The notes beneath the pieces are model-generated. The model saw only the letters and a program-made list of their open reading frames with translations, was not told where the DNA came from and did not search any database. A program made the position numbers and the translations under genes. This document shows positions 27,212-36,416 of a DNA stretch of 46,150 nt, piece after piece (the stretch's first letter is position 1; the number at the start of each line of letters is the position of its first letter). Source of the DNA: a virus; IMG/VR virus record IMGVR_UViG_3300037247_000371, positions 1 to 46,150 of that record; one strand, 5' to 3'.

Positions 27212-28725
27212 ACGTGTGCTATTATTATGTTAGAGGTATCCCAAAGTGATATTTCAACAGCAACCCCCGGCGTTATTCCGTCATCAATTACGATATTATC
27301 ATCAAGGGTAGGACTCGGCGCTACCCCTATCCTTACAACCACGTCGGTTATTCCGGGCACTTCGCCAAATTGATTTATGAGGGCGTTGGATCCGAAGACT
27401 ATAACATCTTGTCCAGTGCCCAAACTGTCGCCCCACAATACTATCAAGGTTTCAACCTGACTATCACTATCTGAAGGATAGTCGCTTGTCACCGTTAAGT
27501 CAAGTTCGAGATAAATATCTACTCCAGTTGGACGAGAGAATTTTACCACATTATCATTGCCTTCGTCATCAATAAAATTACCAATTTCATCACCATGCGG
27601 CTCAATACCAGCCGAACCTGATTCACCGATCGCGTTGAATATCTCTTGATCTCTTTCCGTCGATCCACCTGCCTGATAGACAAAGACCTCAAAAGCCTTT
27701 CCGGGTATGCCTCTTACGTCTACTGATAGGGTGGTGTTATCAATCACCTTAACGTCTTCAAGTTGTACAGCCCCTTCAACATCATTAAGCCTTAATACGT
27801 GGTTTCTGATAGCCGCCCTCGGCCCTGCTACGCTTGTAACGAGTCTCGTTCTTCTTCTTATTCGCGCCGCCGCCACTGTTTCAAGGTCACGACCGACCGT
27901 TGCATCGTTAGGGTTCGTGGTAGAGTTTAAACCGGCTATAGGATTGTCTATTACCGTCAATGTATCAGCGTTTGCAACCGTCGGGCCTGTTACCGTTGCC
28001 GTCATTGTAGTAGTTCCCTGATATACTCCCGGCGTTGTTTCGTCTATCGTAATAGTAACCGATCCCCCAGCGTCGAGCGTATTCGTTGAACTCGTCAAGT
28101 CTATCTGAGGTTGTGTCCCGTCATCGCCCGAGAAAGTCACGACAACCGCCCCCCCAAAAATGCTTACTATAACGCCGCTAAGTCCCGAAAGAGCGTTTAG
28201 CTCTGCTTGTACATCCATAGCAGTATGATCCCATTCGATTAAATTCGTGGATTCACTGCCGAATACAAGCTTGAAACTTCCGCTTGTAGGGGTTGCGCTG
28301 AATGTTATCGTCTGTACTTCATCCGTACCCGCTATCAAAGTCACCTCATTGTCGGTTATGAACTTTGATCCACTATCGTTATCGACACTTAAAATAGTTC
28401 CCGCCGCGATGACCGTTGAAACCACTCCGAAAAAAGCCTGTGGTGATATTGTCGATTCAAGGGCTTTTAACCTCGTGAAAGCGTTCATCGTAGCCGCACT
28501 ATCAAAGCTTGCCCCCTCGGCGGTGTCGGGATACTGGGAATCATATATGAGTTGTATAAGTTCCCATAACAAAGACTCCCTTTCTGAAAATATGGAGACC
28601 TGCTGACCGATAACGCTTTCCGGCGTTGTGTTGATTTGATCACCGTATGAAGCCCGTAACACAGCCTCAATTTCAAGCTTTATCTCGGCAAGCCTTTTAA
28701 TCGTCAACCCTGTTTCGTCAAGCAT
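27208..28725 (-). CDS. Baseplate J-like wedge protein with inserted beta domain
   Basis: 505 residues. N-terminus (LTIKRLAEIKLEIEAVLRASYGDQINTTPESVIGQQVSIFSERESLLWEL) and the segment DATVGRDLETVAAARIRRRTRLVTSVAGPRAAIRNHVLRLNDVEGAVQLEDV are typical of phage baseplate J/gp47-like proteins, which form the wedge of the contractile baseplate. Residues about 135-232 (VQTITFSATPTSGSFKLVFGSE ... AVVVTFSGDDGTQPQIDLTSS) are an inserted Ig-like domain. This makes it longer than the usual 350-400 residues. Confidence 0.9.
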   Translation of the reverse strand: MLDETGLTIKRLAEIKLEIEAVLRASYGDQINTTPESVIGQQVSIFSERESLLWELIQLIYDSQYPDTAEGASFDSAATMNAFTRLKALESTISPQAFFGVVSTVIAAGTILSVDNDSGSKFITDNEVTLIAGTDEVQTITFSATPTSGSFKLVFGSESTNLIEWDHTAMDVQAELNALSGLSGVIVSIFGGAVVVTFSGDDGTQPQIDLTSSTNTLDAGGSVTITIDETTPGVYQGTTTMTATVTGPTVANADTLTVIDNPIAGLNSTTNPNDATVGRDLETVAAARIRRRTRLVTSVAGPRAAIRNHVLRLNDVEGAVQLEDVKVIDNTTLSVDVRGIPGKAFEVFVYQAGGSTERDQEIFNAIGESGSAGIEPHGDEIGNFIDDEGNDNVVKFSRPTGVDIYLELDLTVTSDYPSDSDSQVETLIVLWGDSLGTGQDVIVFGSNALINQFGEVPGITDVVVRIGVAPSPTLDDNIVIDDGITPGVAVEISLWDTSNIIIAHV

Positions 28726-29078
28726 TATGGTAATACCTCGCTAAAGTCTAATACGCCCTCTGTGGTACGTGCCCTGAATTCTATGTTTAAAGTCCTTGCA
28801 GAATCTAAATCGGCGGTGAATTTCAACAGTTCAATCACGCCAGGCGTTGTTATAATTTGACGCTTGAAAAGTGTATCTACAATTATCGGGTCAATATTCT
28901 TTTTAAGGATATGCTCCATGTAGGGAATGCCTATCCTTTTATCGATGAAGTATTCACCTAAAAAGATTTTTAATCGTTGCGACAAATGCTGACTAATTGC
29001 ATCGACTCCGGTTGTCAGCACAAAGTCATTGCCAGTCAATTCAAGATCGCCGTCGTCATTTAATTGCAGGTCGCTCAA
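28725..29078 (-). CDS. Baseplate wedge protein (gp25/DUF2634-like)
   Basis: 117 residues. LQLNDDGDLELTGNDFVLTTGVDAISQHLSQRLKIFLGEYFIDKRIGIPY is the characteristic start of W/gp25-like baseplate proteins, here of the DUF2634 kind. It precedes baseplate J by a single-base overlap, the usual order. Structural role in the wedge. Confidence 0.87.
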   Translation of the reverse strand: MSDLQLNDDGDLELTGNDFVLTTGVDAISQHLSQRLKIFLGEYFIDKRIGIPYMEHILKKNIDPIIVDTLFKRQIITTPGVIELLKFTADLDSARTLNIEFRARTTEGVLDFSEVLP

Positions 29079-29773
29079 TCTAAATTCACCTTTGTTGACA
29101 GGGCCGAAGTTAATACATTGCTAGGAATGCTGGTTGGGCTTCCGGGCAAAGCTGAAACGTGGGTATGAAGTGCATATAACGTCGATAACGTATCGCCCAA
29201 AACTGCTTTTTCCGAACCGCTTCCCAGATTAATAGTCGTCGCCAGAGCATCGATAACGGTTGCCGCATCGATCTTTATATTGCCGCCAACAATGTTTATA
29301 TTTCCATCGCCCGTTAATTCGACTTCTGCGTCGCCATTTTTAACAAATAAACTTGTCGAGCTTACTACTGGTAATGCTGTTTTAAACGGCCTCACACCGG
29401 GAATAAATATCGCATCGCTTATATGATGATGACGCGGGTCATCCGGCGAAACGCTTGCCCCCTCCCCGGAAAGCCATGTGTCCAATGATCTTTCCGAAAA
29501 TAGGATTATCCCTAAATCTCCAGCTTTCAAAGGCAGGTGGATAAAAGCACTCCCATTATTAGCAGATTGCCATTGAACTGGCACGTTATTTATTACGGGA
29601 AGGTCAACCGCCTTGTCTTCGTTTTTATACTTAGTTTTTAACAAAGGCTCAATCTCGGCCTTTTGAGTGGATGAATCATAGCTTTTTATTTTTGCAGGCA
29701 AGCAAGTGTGAACTTCAAGCATCATGTCCCTGAAGAATTCAATCCTTGACTGTGCCCACTCTTTAGTACTCAT
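29075..29773 (-). CDS. Baseplate spike protein (Gp138 N-terminal type)
   Basis: 232 residues. TCLPAKIKSYDSSTQKAEIEPLLKTKYKNEDKAVDLPVINNVPVQWQ begins an OB-like domain as in phi92 gp138-type spikes. After LPLKAGDLGIILFSERSLDTWL come HHHISDAIFIPGVRPF and a beta-helical end (AEVELTGDGNINIVGGNIKIDAATV). It is probably the trimeric puncturing spike under the hub. Position between hub and wedge genes agrees. Confidence 0.85.
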   Translation of the reverse strand: MSTKEWAQSRIEFFRDMMLEVHTCLPAKIKSYDSSTQKAEIEPLLKTKYKNEDKAVDLPVINNVPVQWQSANNGSAFIHLPLKAGDLGIILFSERSLDTWLSGEGASVSPDDPRHHHISDAIFIPGVRPFKTALPVVSSTSLFVKNGDAEVELTGDGNINIVGGNIKIDAATVIDALATTINLGSGSEKAVLGDTLSTLYALHTHVSALPGSPTSIPSNVLTSALSTKVNLD

Positions 29774-30609
29774 ACAGTTTTAGCCTCACAATCGACAAAC
29801 CATGATGCGCCGTGCGTATCGCCCGTAAACTTTGATTTTAGTATCTTAAAAAAGCCATCCACCTCTTTACTTTTAATGCTCACTAAACGCCCCGGCTTAA
29901 ACCTTGTGGTCTGCATTAACGCCTTAAAGTCAACACCATCTTGCTTCGAACTATCGGCACCTATCAATCCAAGCCGTGGACTCCCTATTAATCCGGTGGT
30001 GGGGGTCAGTAAGATAGCATCCTCCCCGGTATCTTCGTCCTCACCTAAAATCTGAGTTTCATTGTCTTGAATTGAGAATTCTAGCCCTTGTTTTTTTGTC
30101 AATTGATCTACTACGCTACTAACTAATCCAGAGGCCGTAAATCCATTCTGGACAACCTCGTCTTTAATATTTGCAACAGATCCGATTATTGCCTTTCCGG
30201 TATCTTTCATTATCTGAAAAGCATCCTCGATTATAGTCTTTACCTGAGTTCCAGCGACGTAGCTCTTTTCTATCCGGGCCTTCGTAAGGCTTTCGTCTCC
30301 ATCGCCCACTTCAATGGTGGTAATAAAATCAGCTCCATTTCTTGCCGAAAAGGCCCTCTTTATATCTCCCGTAAAAAGAAGGTCGACATTTTCCCCATAC
30401 CCAACCTCCAGGGTCAATGACAAATCTTCTTTAGATTTCAAGATGCTTTTATGATCTTCATTCAGGTTGTAAATCATTATTTTAGCTGTATTGGGCGTTT
30501 TTTTATCAGTCTTTGTGATATCAAAGGATACCCTAAGTCCTTCGATCTTAAATCCTTCGCCCCCCTTCGGCCCCATCGTTACCACGGCTTTTCTATTCCA
30601 TAATTGCAT
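29770..30609 (-). CDS. Baseplate hub protein (gp27/gpD-like)
   Basis: 279 residues. LRVSFDITKTDKKTPNTAKIMIYNLNEDHKSIL and LEVGYGENVDLLFTGDIKRAFSARNGADFITTIEVGDG are the conserved text of hub proteins in contractile phages of this group. FKPGRLVSIKSKEVDGFFKILKSKFTGDTHGASWFVDCEAK is the typical C-terminus. It joins the tube to the spike. It overlaps the spike gene by four bases. Confidence 0.85.
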   Translation of the reverse strand: MQLWNRKAVVTMGPKGGEGFKIEGLRVSFDITKTDKKTPNTAKIMIYNLNEDHKSILKSKEDLSLTLEVGYGENVDLLFTGDIKRAFSARNGADFITTIEVGDGDESLTKARIEKSYVAGTQVKTIIEDAFQIMKDTGKAIIGSVANIKDEVVQNGFTASGLVSSVVDQLTKKQGLEFSIQDNETQILGEDEDTGEDAILLTPTTGLIGSPRLGLIGADSSKQDGVDFKALMQTTRFKPGRLVSIKSKEVDGFFKILKSKFTGDTHGASWFVDCEAKTV

Positions 30610-30926
30610 TATGCGGACTCGTATAACATAAAGACATTTTCTTGAAGATCGAACCTGCCAGGGCTCACATTTTCATCGACTTTATTAAGTACAAACAAGT
30701 TACCGGACGGTAATTTCTCGTCTACAAATCTATCCAGCAAAGAAACCCCGGCCACAACAGATACCCCGGAAATAATAGGTTCTTCGGTGGCGGTCTGTAT
30801 ATCAAAAACCCATCTGTCGGTCCGGCTATTATATCGGAACTTAAAAGAATAGGTTGTGGCATCCAAATCAGTTTGAAATGAGAATGCAGGGACGTCGTTT
30901 CTTAAGGGTAATTGTACGATGCTCAT
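30609..30926 (-). CDS. Baseplate plug protein (Pam3 gp18-like)
   Basis: 105 residues. VQLPLRNDVPAFSFQTDLDATTYSFKFRYNSRTDRWVFDIQTATEEPIISGVSVVAGVSLLDRF resembles the small plug domain described in cyanophage Pam3-type baseplates. It would sit in the hub centre. Adjacent to hub and Dit-like genes. Confidence 0.8.
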   Translation of the reverse strand: MSIVQLPLRNDVPAFSFQTDLDATTYSFKFRYNSRTDRWVFDIQTATEEPIISGVSVVAGVSLLDRFVDEKLPSGNLFVLNKVDENVSPGRFDLQENVFMLYESA

Positions 30927-31639
30927 TGTGGAGCGCCCCCGAACAAGCCGACTCGGATTTTTTCGGCAAATGTTGTCCCGTTGGATGCCGTTTGTGCATC
31001 AGGCGCTACGCTCGGCTTTTTACCGCCCTTTACGTTTTCCACGGCCCCATCAACCGTAGTTACTGCCACGGGTATATCCACGGTCTCGCTTTCGATTATC
31101 CGTATCTCTTTAAATGAGGCTTTAAATTCAAGTGAATTAAAATTTCTAACATCTCTCGGCATATCCAGTTTTTCCATTATCATATTGGTATATGTTTTAA
31201 TGGAAGTCACTATTACAAGGGGAATATTTTCCTCATAAATATATTCAAGTATATCAAAAGCGTCCTTAGATGGTTTATCCCCATCCTTTAATAACTCGCT
31301 TCCCAACTTAGAAACCGCACCCGTTACAACGGCCCCACCTAATCCGTCAACTAAACTTCCCGTAATGCCTGCGATATTCCCCGCTATGGCCCCCGCAACA
31401 GTAAGAGGATCATCCGATATAACCCCATCAATAGAAATCTCTCGACCTCCCTTAATGACATGATCTGAAATATTCCCCCCGTCCTCTACTTCGTGTTGCG
31501 TAGCCTTTGATTTTAGAGAATGCTGCTCGGCTTTGGTAGCGTCTATTTTTAACAATTCTAACGTTTCGCCATCGTCTCCAGACAAGTAGGAAATTGAAAC
31601 TCTTTTATCGCTCCCTGCTAAGTCGAATATGCTCGCCAT
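30923..31639 (-). CDS. Dit-like baseplate/tail protein
   Basis: 238 residues. The first part (FDLAGSDKRVSISYLSGDDGETLELLKIDATKAEQHSLKSKATQHEVEDGGNISDHVIKGGREISIDGVISDDP) is the common N-terminal domain of Dit-like proteins in this myophage type. NIPLVIVTSIKTYTNMIMEKLDMPRDVRNFNSLEFKASFKEIRI follows. It directly follows the tape measure gene. Confidence 0.82.
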   Translation of the reverse strand: MASIFDLAGSDKRVSISYLSGDDGETLELLKIDATKAEQHSLKSKATQHEVEDGGNISDHVIKGGREISIDGVISDDPLTVAGAIAGNIAGITGSLVDGLGGAVVTGAVSKLGSELLKDGDKPSKDAFDILEYIYEENIPLVIVTSIKTYTNMIMEKLDMPRDVRNFNSLEFKASFKEIRIIESETVDIPVAVTTVDGAVENVKGGKKPSVAPDAQTASNGTTFAEKIRVGLFGGAPQ

Positions 31640-33204
31640 TAGAATTCCCTCGGCGAAGAGGTTGCGCGGTCTGCTTGCCTCATTAAGCCACTTACTGCAT
31701 TTTCAGTGCCGGATTCTATGGCAACTGCCGCAGCCTCAGCCGACAGTTCTGGGGGCAAAGGTGGCAGTGTTATGGGGGCGTTTAGATTGACTACGGTGCT
31801 TGATGTTTTATTCCCGGACTCAAAGGCATTTCCTAAAGTACCTAACCCGGCACTGCCCGGACTCCCAATTTTAATATCTCCAATTCCCGATAAGCTTTTC
31901 AAGGGATTCAATAATAAGAATTCATTGAGAAACCCGAATAATAATTTCGTTTCATCGACAATGACTCCGAAGGTATCGCGTATAGTAAAAAGAATATCTC
32001 TCGTAATTCCAAACGCTTCGGGGAGCTTCTTTTCGAACGCTTCAATTATTAGCCCTGTGATAGAATCCTTGCCTTGAAAGAAACCGATAATATCTTCAAC
32101 AACCAATCCTAGTGCAACCAACCCGGCTCCAATAAGTATAGGCATTAACAGGGCGGTTGCATTCATTAAACTTATTGTAACGCCGAGCAATTTAAATCCT
32201 TTGATTAATTTAAAAACGAGTATTGCCATACCTCCAAGCGCCGACAACGTACTAATAGCCGTAAATCCAAGCATGGCAAACGCTGCAAACTTAATGACCG
32301 TTCCCAGCCCTCCAAACGCATCGGTAAGGTTTATTATGGCCTCAAAAACAGCAACGGCTACCTTGAAAAGAACCTTCATAGCAACCGATACTTGCTTAAA
32401 GAACTTGACAAATCGGGCTTTAATTATCTTTCTGTTGACTTCAAGTATATCTAAAAATGCTTTCTCTATCTCTTTCGCCTGCGGTAAAAGCACCTTGCCA
32501 ATTGCTCTAGCCTGAACAATTAAAACATCTGCAATGTTAGACATGATTCCGAGAAAAGATTTCGCTTGTCTATCCATCAGATTAAAAAATTTGCCGCCTT
32601 CGCTTGACATAGAAATAAAGGCTTTTTCGACCTCGGGAAACCCTATTTTCCCTGCTGATACCAATTTTGTAATTTCGGCTTGACTCTTACCTAATTGCTC
32701 AGCCAACACCTTTGCTAACGGAACTCCAGCTATAGCAAAATCTCTTAATTCTCTCCCGGTTAATTTCGCTTGAGTTTTAACTTGTCCATAATTCAAGGCT
32801 AACCTGGACAAAGGAACTGATAATCCGGCAGAAACATCTCCTAAAGCCTTTAATGTTCCTATCATTTTATCTGATTCAACGCCCATTCCTAATAATTGCC
32901 TAGCTGCGGATTCTACTCCAGGTAACGTAAAGGGGGTTTTGGTTGCGAAATCAGCCAGATCTTTTAATAATTGCTGAGCCTCTTCGACATTGCCAAGCAT
33001 TGTTTCAAAGGCAATTTCAGTCTGCTCGAAATCACCCGCAACTTTCAGAAAGCCACCAATCGCAATAGATGCACCGGCGAAAAGGATGGTCATCCCCTTA
33101 ACGCCGCGCTGAATATTAGCCAGGGAATTGTCGAGTCTGGTTAGATCGGCATCGTCAACTTCGAATCCTAATCTAACAAATATGTCGCGTACTTTTAAGG
33201 CCAT
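31639..33204 (-). CDS. Tape measure protein
   Basis: 521 residues. GMTILFAGASIAIGGFLKVAGDFEQTEIAFETMLGNVEEAQQLLKDLADFATKTPF is the tape-measure domain. Two to three long hydrophobic segments follow in the middle (VIKFAAFAMLGFTAISTLSALGGMAILVFKL; LLMPILIGAGLVALGLVVEDIIGF). By the usual rule of about 1.5 A per residue, the tail would be some 75-80 nm long. The start overlaps the stop of the frameshifted chaperone as TAATG. Confidence 0.9.
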   Translation of the reverse strand: MALKVRDIFVRLGFEVDDADLTRLDNSLANIQRGVKGMTILFAGASIAIGGFLKVAGDFEQTEIAFETMLGNVEEAQQLLKDLADFATKTPFTLPGVESAARQLLGMGVESDKMIGTLKALGDVSAGLSVPLSRLALNYGQVKTQAKLTGRELRDFAIAGVPLAKVLAEQLGKSQAEITKLVSAGKIGFPEVEKAFISMSSEGGKFFNLMDRQAKSFLGIMSNIADVLIVQARAIGKVLLPQAKEIEKAFLDILEVNRKIIKARFVKFFKQVSVAMKVLFKVAVAVFEAIINLTDAFGGLGTVIKFAAFAMLGFTAISTLSALGGMAILVFKLIKGFKLLGVTISLMNATALLMPILIGAGLVALGLVVEDIIGFFQGKDSITGLIIEAFEKKLPEAFGITRDILFTIRDTFGVIVDETKLLFGFLNEFLLLNPLKSLSGIGDIKIGSPGSAGLGTLGNAFESGNKTSSTVVNLNAPITLPPLPPELSAEAAAVAIESGTENAVSGLMRQADRATSSPREF

Positions 33205-33811
33205 TATTTTTTAGGATTCTTCCTTTGATACTCTTCAGCATCTAACTCTATGTCTAGGGATTCATGTGCGTCTGCTATGTCATTGATTGACCAGTATTCC
33301 TCAATTTCATGTAAGGTGGCATCGCCCGCCCGAATGACACGCCAGATAAACCAATCTAGGCCGGTTTCTTTTGGCTGCCAGCCGCTTTTGACTTTAAACT
33401 GTTGATGATACCACCGTCGGGAAAAAAATCAGAGTACTCGTGCTTGAAGGCTTCCCAGAGGACTTTGTACATCCTTGCGAGTTCGCCCTTGAAGTGTTCA
33501 TCAATTGTCGCTTCTTTGTCCAATGAACCAACGCCTTTATGAGTAACCTGACTCAATAGCCTGTTGATTATGAAATCAACCTCACCCTCAGTCGCCCTTT
33601 CATAAAAGCTATTTGCTACAGATTCAAGATCGACATCGGCATCTAACAGAGATTCTAGCCCTTCACCGGAAGCTTTGTTAAGCATTCCGATCAAGGACGG
33701 ACCTAAAATCCTTTTAATGCGCCATAGCAATTTATTTGACTGTATCGCCCCCAGTTGATAAAAGGTATATTCTTCGCCGTTAATTGATTTGGTCATCTCT
33801 TCCCTTGCCAT
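33204..33811 (-). CDS. Tail assembly chaperone GT-type fusion by -1 frameshift
   Basis: Ribosomes that slip back one base on the seven-U run at 33422-33428 (codons GAT TTT TTT) leave the short form after about residue 130. They add 72 residues beginning SRRWYHQQFKVKSGWQPKET and containing GLDWFIWRVIRAGDATLHEIEEYW, to a TAA at 33204. The -1 frame is closed by TGA directly upstream of the slip site and has no start of its own, so frameshifting is the only way to express it. This is the known G/GT strategy of long-tailed phages; the product chaperones the tape measure protein. Confidence 0.82.
33356..33811 (-). CDS. Tail assembly chaperone, short (G-type) form
   Basis: 151 residues. INGEEYTFYQLGAIQSNKLLWRIKRILGPSL and a helical rest are typical of the short chaperone encoded between tube and tape measure genes. 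In-frame end at 33356 (TAG). The last about 21 residues are replaced when the frameshift occurs. Start shares a base with the end of the tube gene. Confidence 0.85.
   Translation of the reverse strand: MAREEMTKSINGEEYTFYQLGAIQSNKLLWRIKRILGPSLIGMLNKASGEGLESLLDADVDLESVANSFYERATEGEVDFIINRLLSQVTHKGVGSLDKEATIDEHFKGELARMYKVLWEAFKHEYSDFFPDGGIINSLKSKAAGSQKKPA
33422..33428 (-). promoter_or_regulatory. Slippery U7 frameshift site
   Basis: U-UUU-UUU in the zero frame of the chaperone gene, followed by CCCGACGG. Both A- and P-site tRNAs can re-pair after a -1 slip. A stop (TGA) in the -1 frame lies just before it. Confidence 0.8.
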
Positions 33812-34203
33812 TAGTTACCTCCAATGATGTAGATTGGCATGGACCCCTGGAATTCCCATGATCTATCCCCGTGCTCTTTTGCAAATTCAGAGTCGGGGAG
33901 TTCGGTGAAAACACCCTCTGGCATAGTGGCGAGAGAAGCCCCGAGATTATCCTTAAACAGAATAGATTCAATTCCGTTTGCGATGGCCTTCGCGCTTAAA
34001 ATAGCATTGTCAGACGAAGACTGAGGCAACACGACGGTTATAGTTCCCAATGTACTCAGGTTTTTAGTGCGGGTAACTTCTCCTTGCGTTCCTTCTGTCA
34101 TAAAGTTTTTCGGCTCATTTTTTGCTATAGTGACCGAATCAAACTTGATTATAGAACCTCCTATAATCAATGACCCGTCTCCAGGACTATATGTTTTGCT
34201 CAT
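33811..34203 (-). CDS. Tail tube protein, DUF3277-like
   Basis: 130 residues. TYSPGDGSLIIGGSIIKFDSVTIAKNEPKNFMTEGTQGEVTRTKN and SWEFQGSMPIYI match the DUF3277 tube proteins that go with DUF3383 sheaths. It polymerises as hexameric rings inside the sheath. Direct neighbour of the sheath gene. Confidence 0.88.
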   Translation of the reverse strand: MSKTYSPGDGSLIIGGSIIKFDSVTIAKNEPKNFMTEGTQGEVTRTKNLSTLGTITVVLPQSSSDNAILSAKAIANGIESILFKDNLGASLATMPEGVFTELPDSEFAKEHGDRSWEFQGSMPIYIIGGN

Positions 34204-34216
34204 AATTTAACCTCCA

Positions 34217-35533
34217 TTAAAGTGATAGTTTTCCATCGATGCCAACCTTGTGAACCGCACCTTGAAAGTTGGCTGAAAACGTGATTCCTGAATAAAATCT
34301 TGCGGCCCTATCGGCAACCGACAAAGTGCTTGCATCGGGTACAGTGACTATAATAGTATCGCCTTGTATGAATCCGTCATCAATTGAAACCTGAAGTTCG
34401 GCCCTGATATCGTTTTCAAGGGTAGCGCCCCCGTCGTTTGTCAAGGGTATTTTAGGCTCATTCAATATGGTGGTGAAAATCCTTTCTGACATCCTTGTGC
34501 TTAGTTTATCCGAACCCCTCATAGTGTCAATAAACTCACCTGAAGCCACAACAGCGTCCGAAGATATAACATTCACGCCGCCTACATTTTCAAAGAAGTT
34601 CAGACTATTAGCCTTCAAGTTTGAAATCTCAGTCGGCGTGAAACTGTCAACAAGGATGCTTTTAAGAACCTTCATCCTCCATGTAACGCTGCCCGGCGTT
34701 TCGGGTGCGAATCTGCCTACATAAGCCGCCTCAGGGTAGTTTTCCTCATCCCCTGAATACATCCCCACCGTCCTGTCACGCACAAGAGCTTTAAGCAGCG
34801 CCCCGATATTGGCGGAGGTTTCTGTCAGCATTGTCGCTTGATCGATTGCATAGAAAAACAGCTTCAACCTTGTTTCGGCGTAGGAGGAAGCTTGCGTAAT
34901 ATCCTGAAGCTGCTCATCTTCGGTTGATCGCCTTGTGTTGATGAGGAAGTACCAATCATCGTTTAACTGTTCGAACCTAATCAACTCAGTACTGAGTCCA
35001 GTATTCGGGATATTTTCAACCTCTGTCAGGTTTGCATCGACAACAAGTGAAAATCCATCCCCGGCAACATCATCATCGAGATCGAACGTTCCGTCTGAAT
35101 TGTCGGTTGCCGTAACAGGCTCTGACCCACCCGCAATATCAGCAACGAGTCCGGCGGCTATTTCCAAATTCGTCGCATCTCCGTCTGAAGTGAAGGTAAA
35201 CGCCGTCCCGTTTATTGTCACCGTATAGAGTGTTAAATCCTCAACTGTTGCAACTGTCACGGTGTTTTGTTGTGCTACGTTCGCAACCCTCTTTCCTATG
35301 ATGATTTGCTCCGGGCTCAAATCCTGGCTAAAGATTGCATTCGCCGCCAAAAATTCCTCGTCTGTTGTGAGGAAATCTTCGGACACGTCCGATAGGCTTG
35401 TATAAATCCTGAAATCTTCTGCAAACGCGGTGTGGATTCCGAAGACCATCGGAGTTCCAAACCCTACTCTTGTGATCCGCGCCGTTTCTCTTGTTATATT
35501 AACAACTACAATATCTTTTATTTCAGTTCCCAT
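34217..35533 (-). CDS. Tail sheath protein, DUF3383-like, with inserted domain
   Basis: 438 residues. VVNITRETARITRVGFGTPMVFGIHTAF begins the DUF3383 sheath; ITQASSYAETRLKLFFYAIDQATMLTETSANIGALLKAL and the end DASTLSVADRAARFYSGITFSANFQGAVHKVGIDGKLSL are conserved. Residues about 91-173 are an inserted domain (YTVTINGTAFTFTSDGDATNLEIAAGLVADI) that has a close counterpart in the decoration protein 38847-39626. It contracts to drive the tube through the cell envelope. Confidence 0.92.
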   Translation of the reverse strand: MGTEIKDIVVVNITRETARITRVGFGTPMVFGIHTAFAEDFRIYTSLSDVSEDFLTTDEEFLAANAIFSQDLSPEQIIIGKRVANVAQQNTVTVATVEDLTLYTVTINGTAFTFTSDGDATNLEIAAGLVADIAGGSEPVTATDNSDGTFDLDDDVAGDGFSLVVDANLTEVENIPNTGLSTELIRFEQLNDDWYFLINTRRSTEDEQLQDITQASSYAETRLKLFFYAIDQATMLTETSANIGALLKALVRDRTVGMYSGDEENYPEAAYVGRFAPETPGSVTWRMKVLKSILVDSFTPTEISNLKANSLNFFENVGGVNVISSDAVVASGEFIDTMRGSDKLSTRMSERIFTTILNEPKIPLTNDGGATLENDIRAELQVSIDDGFIQGDTIIVTVPDASTLSVADRAARFYSGITFSANFQGAVHKVGIDGKLSL

Positions 35534-35545
35534 GCGTACCTCCGT

Positions 35546-36085
35546 TTAAGTGGGTATTATTGTTTCGATAGTTCCTACGGTTCCTGTGATTTCCGTTGTT
35601 TCGACCTCGCCCGGCACGTCCTCCCTGACTATACAATCAGACATAAAAAAGTCCACGGTTGCCCGCCCTTCATGTTTAGTATCCAATAAGGCGGATATGT
35701 CTAAAACGTCACCTGTATCGAGAACAGAAACTCCAGCTGCCGTCAATATATCCCTTTTAGTGTTAAGATAAATCGCGTCTGATATTTGAGACCCCATTTC
35801 AAGCCATCCCAGATTTGAAAATACGTTGGCGGTCACGGTGAAAGCTCGCCTGAATGGTTTCTCAAATGTATCCAGGGAAACGCGGGTCATTTCAGGCGTT
35901 CCTTGAAGTGAAGGCCCCCCTGAGATATTCAAGGTTATATAGGGAAGTTCAGGTTTAACGGCTTTGCGCGGGTCTACTACATCCTGTTTATCCCATATCA
36001 CCTTGTCATTACCAAAGCCAGACGCGGATATGATAAAGTCGAATATCGCTTTTTCCTTAACCTCGTCTAGTCTGTACTGTCCCAT
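35546..36085 (-). CDS. Neck/tail terminator protein (LIC_12616-like)
   Basis: 179 residues. KAIFDFIISASGFGNDKVIWDKQDVVDPRKAVKPELPYITLNISGGPSLQGTPEM is the signature of this neck protein family next to DUF3383 sheaths. It probably ends the tube and connects to the head. Ends with a TT-rich TGTVGTIETIIPT tail. Confidence 0.82.
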   Translation of the reverse strand: MGQYRLDEVKEKAIFDFIISASGFGNDKVIWDKQDVVDPRKAVKPELPYITLNISGGPSLQGTPEMTRVSLDTFEKPFRRAFTVTANVFSNLGWLEMGSQISDAIYLNTKRDILTAAGVSVLDTGDVLDISALLDTKHEGRATVDFFMSDCIVREDVPGEVETTEITGTVGTIETIIPT

Positions 36086-36086
36086 G

Positions 36087-36416
36087 TTATTGAGCGTCTA
36101 TTAACAGTCCGATTGATTTATAATGTGGTATCCTTGATGGTGTCAAATCGCTCACTTTCAGTATCTCGTATTGACGACCATTTTTATCTCTTGTGATTAA
36201 GTCACTTTCTTTTAGTTCAACGCTCGAATAAATCCTTATTGGCTGTCTTAATCTGTCCGAGTCTGCTAGCTGTATTAAATCACTGCCGCCTAATGGCTGA
36301 ATATTTACAAGCGTCGTTGTTACATCATCGGCAGCCGAAACCCTGTGTCCATCAACATACGTTCCTCCAGCGCCTTCTCGGTTAATTGTAATCGATTCAC
36401 TTTGCTTTAGACCCAA
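36087..36416 (-). CDS. Head-tail joining or head closure protein
   Basis: 109 residues. INREGAGGTYVDGHRVSAADDVTTTLVNIQPLGGSDLIQLADSDRLRQPIRIYSS reads like the small beta-barrel head-closure proteins of tailed phages. Placed between the gp10-like and neck genes, as expected. It overlaps the former by 20 bases. Confidence 0.7.
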   Translation of the reverse strand: MGLKQSESITINREGAGGTYVDGHRVSAADDVTTTLVNIQPLGGSDLIQLADSDRLRQPIRIYSSVELKESDLITRDKNGRQYEILKVSDLTPSRIPHYKSIGLLIDAQ

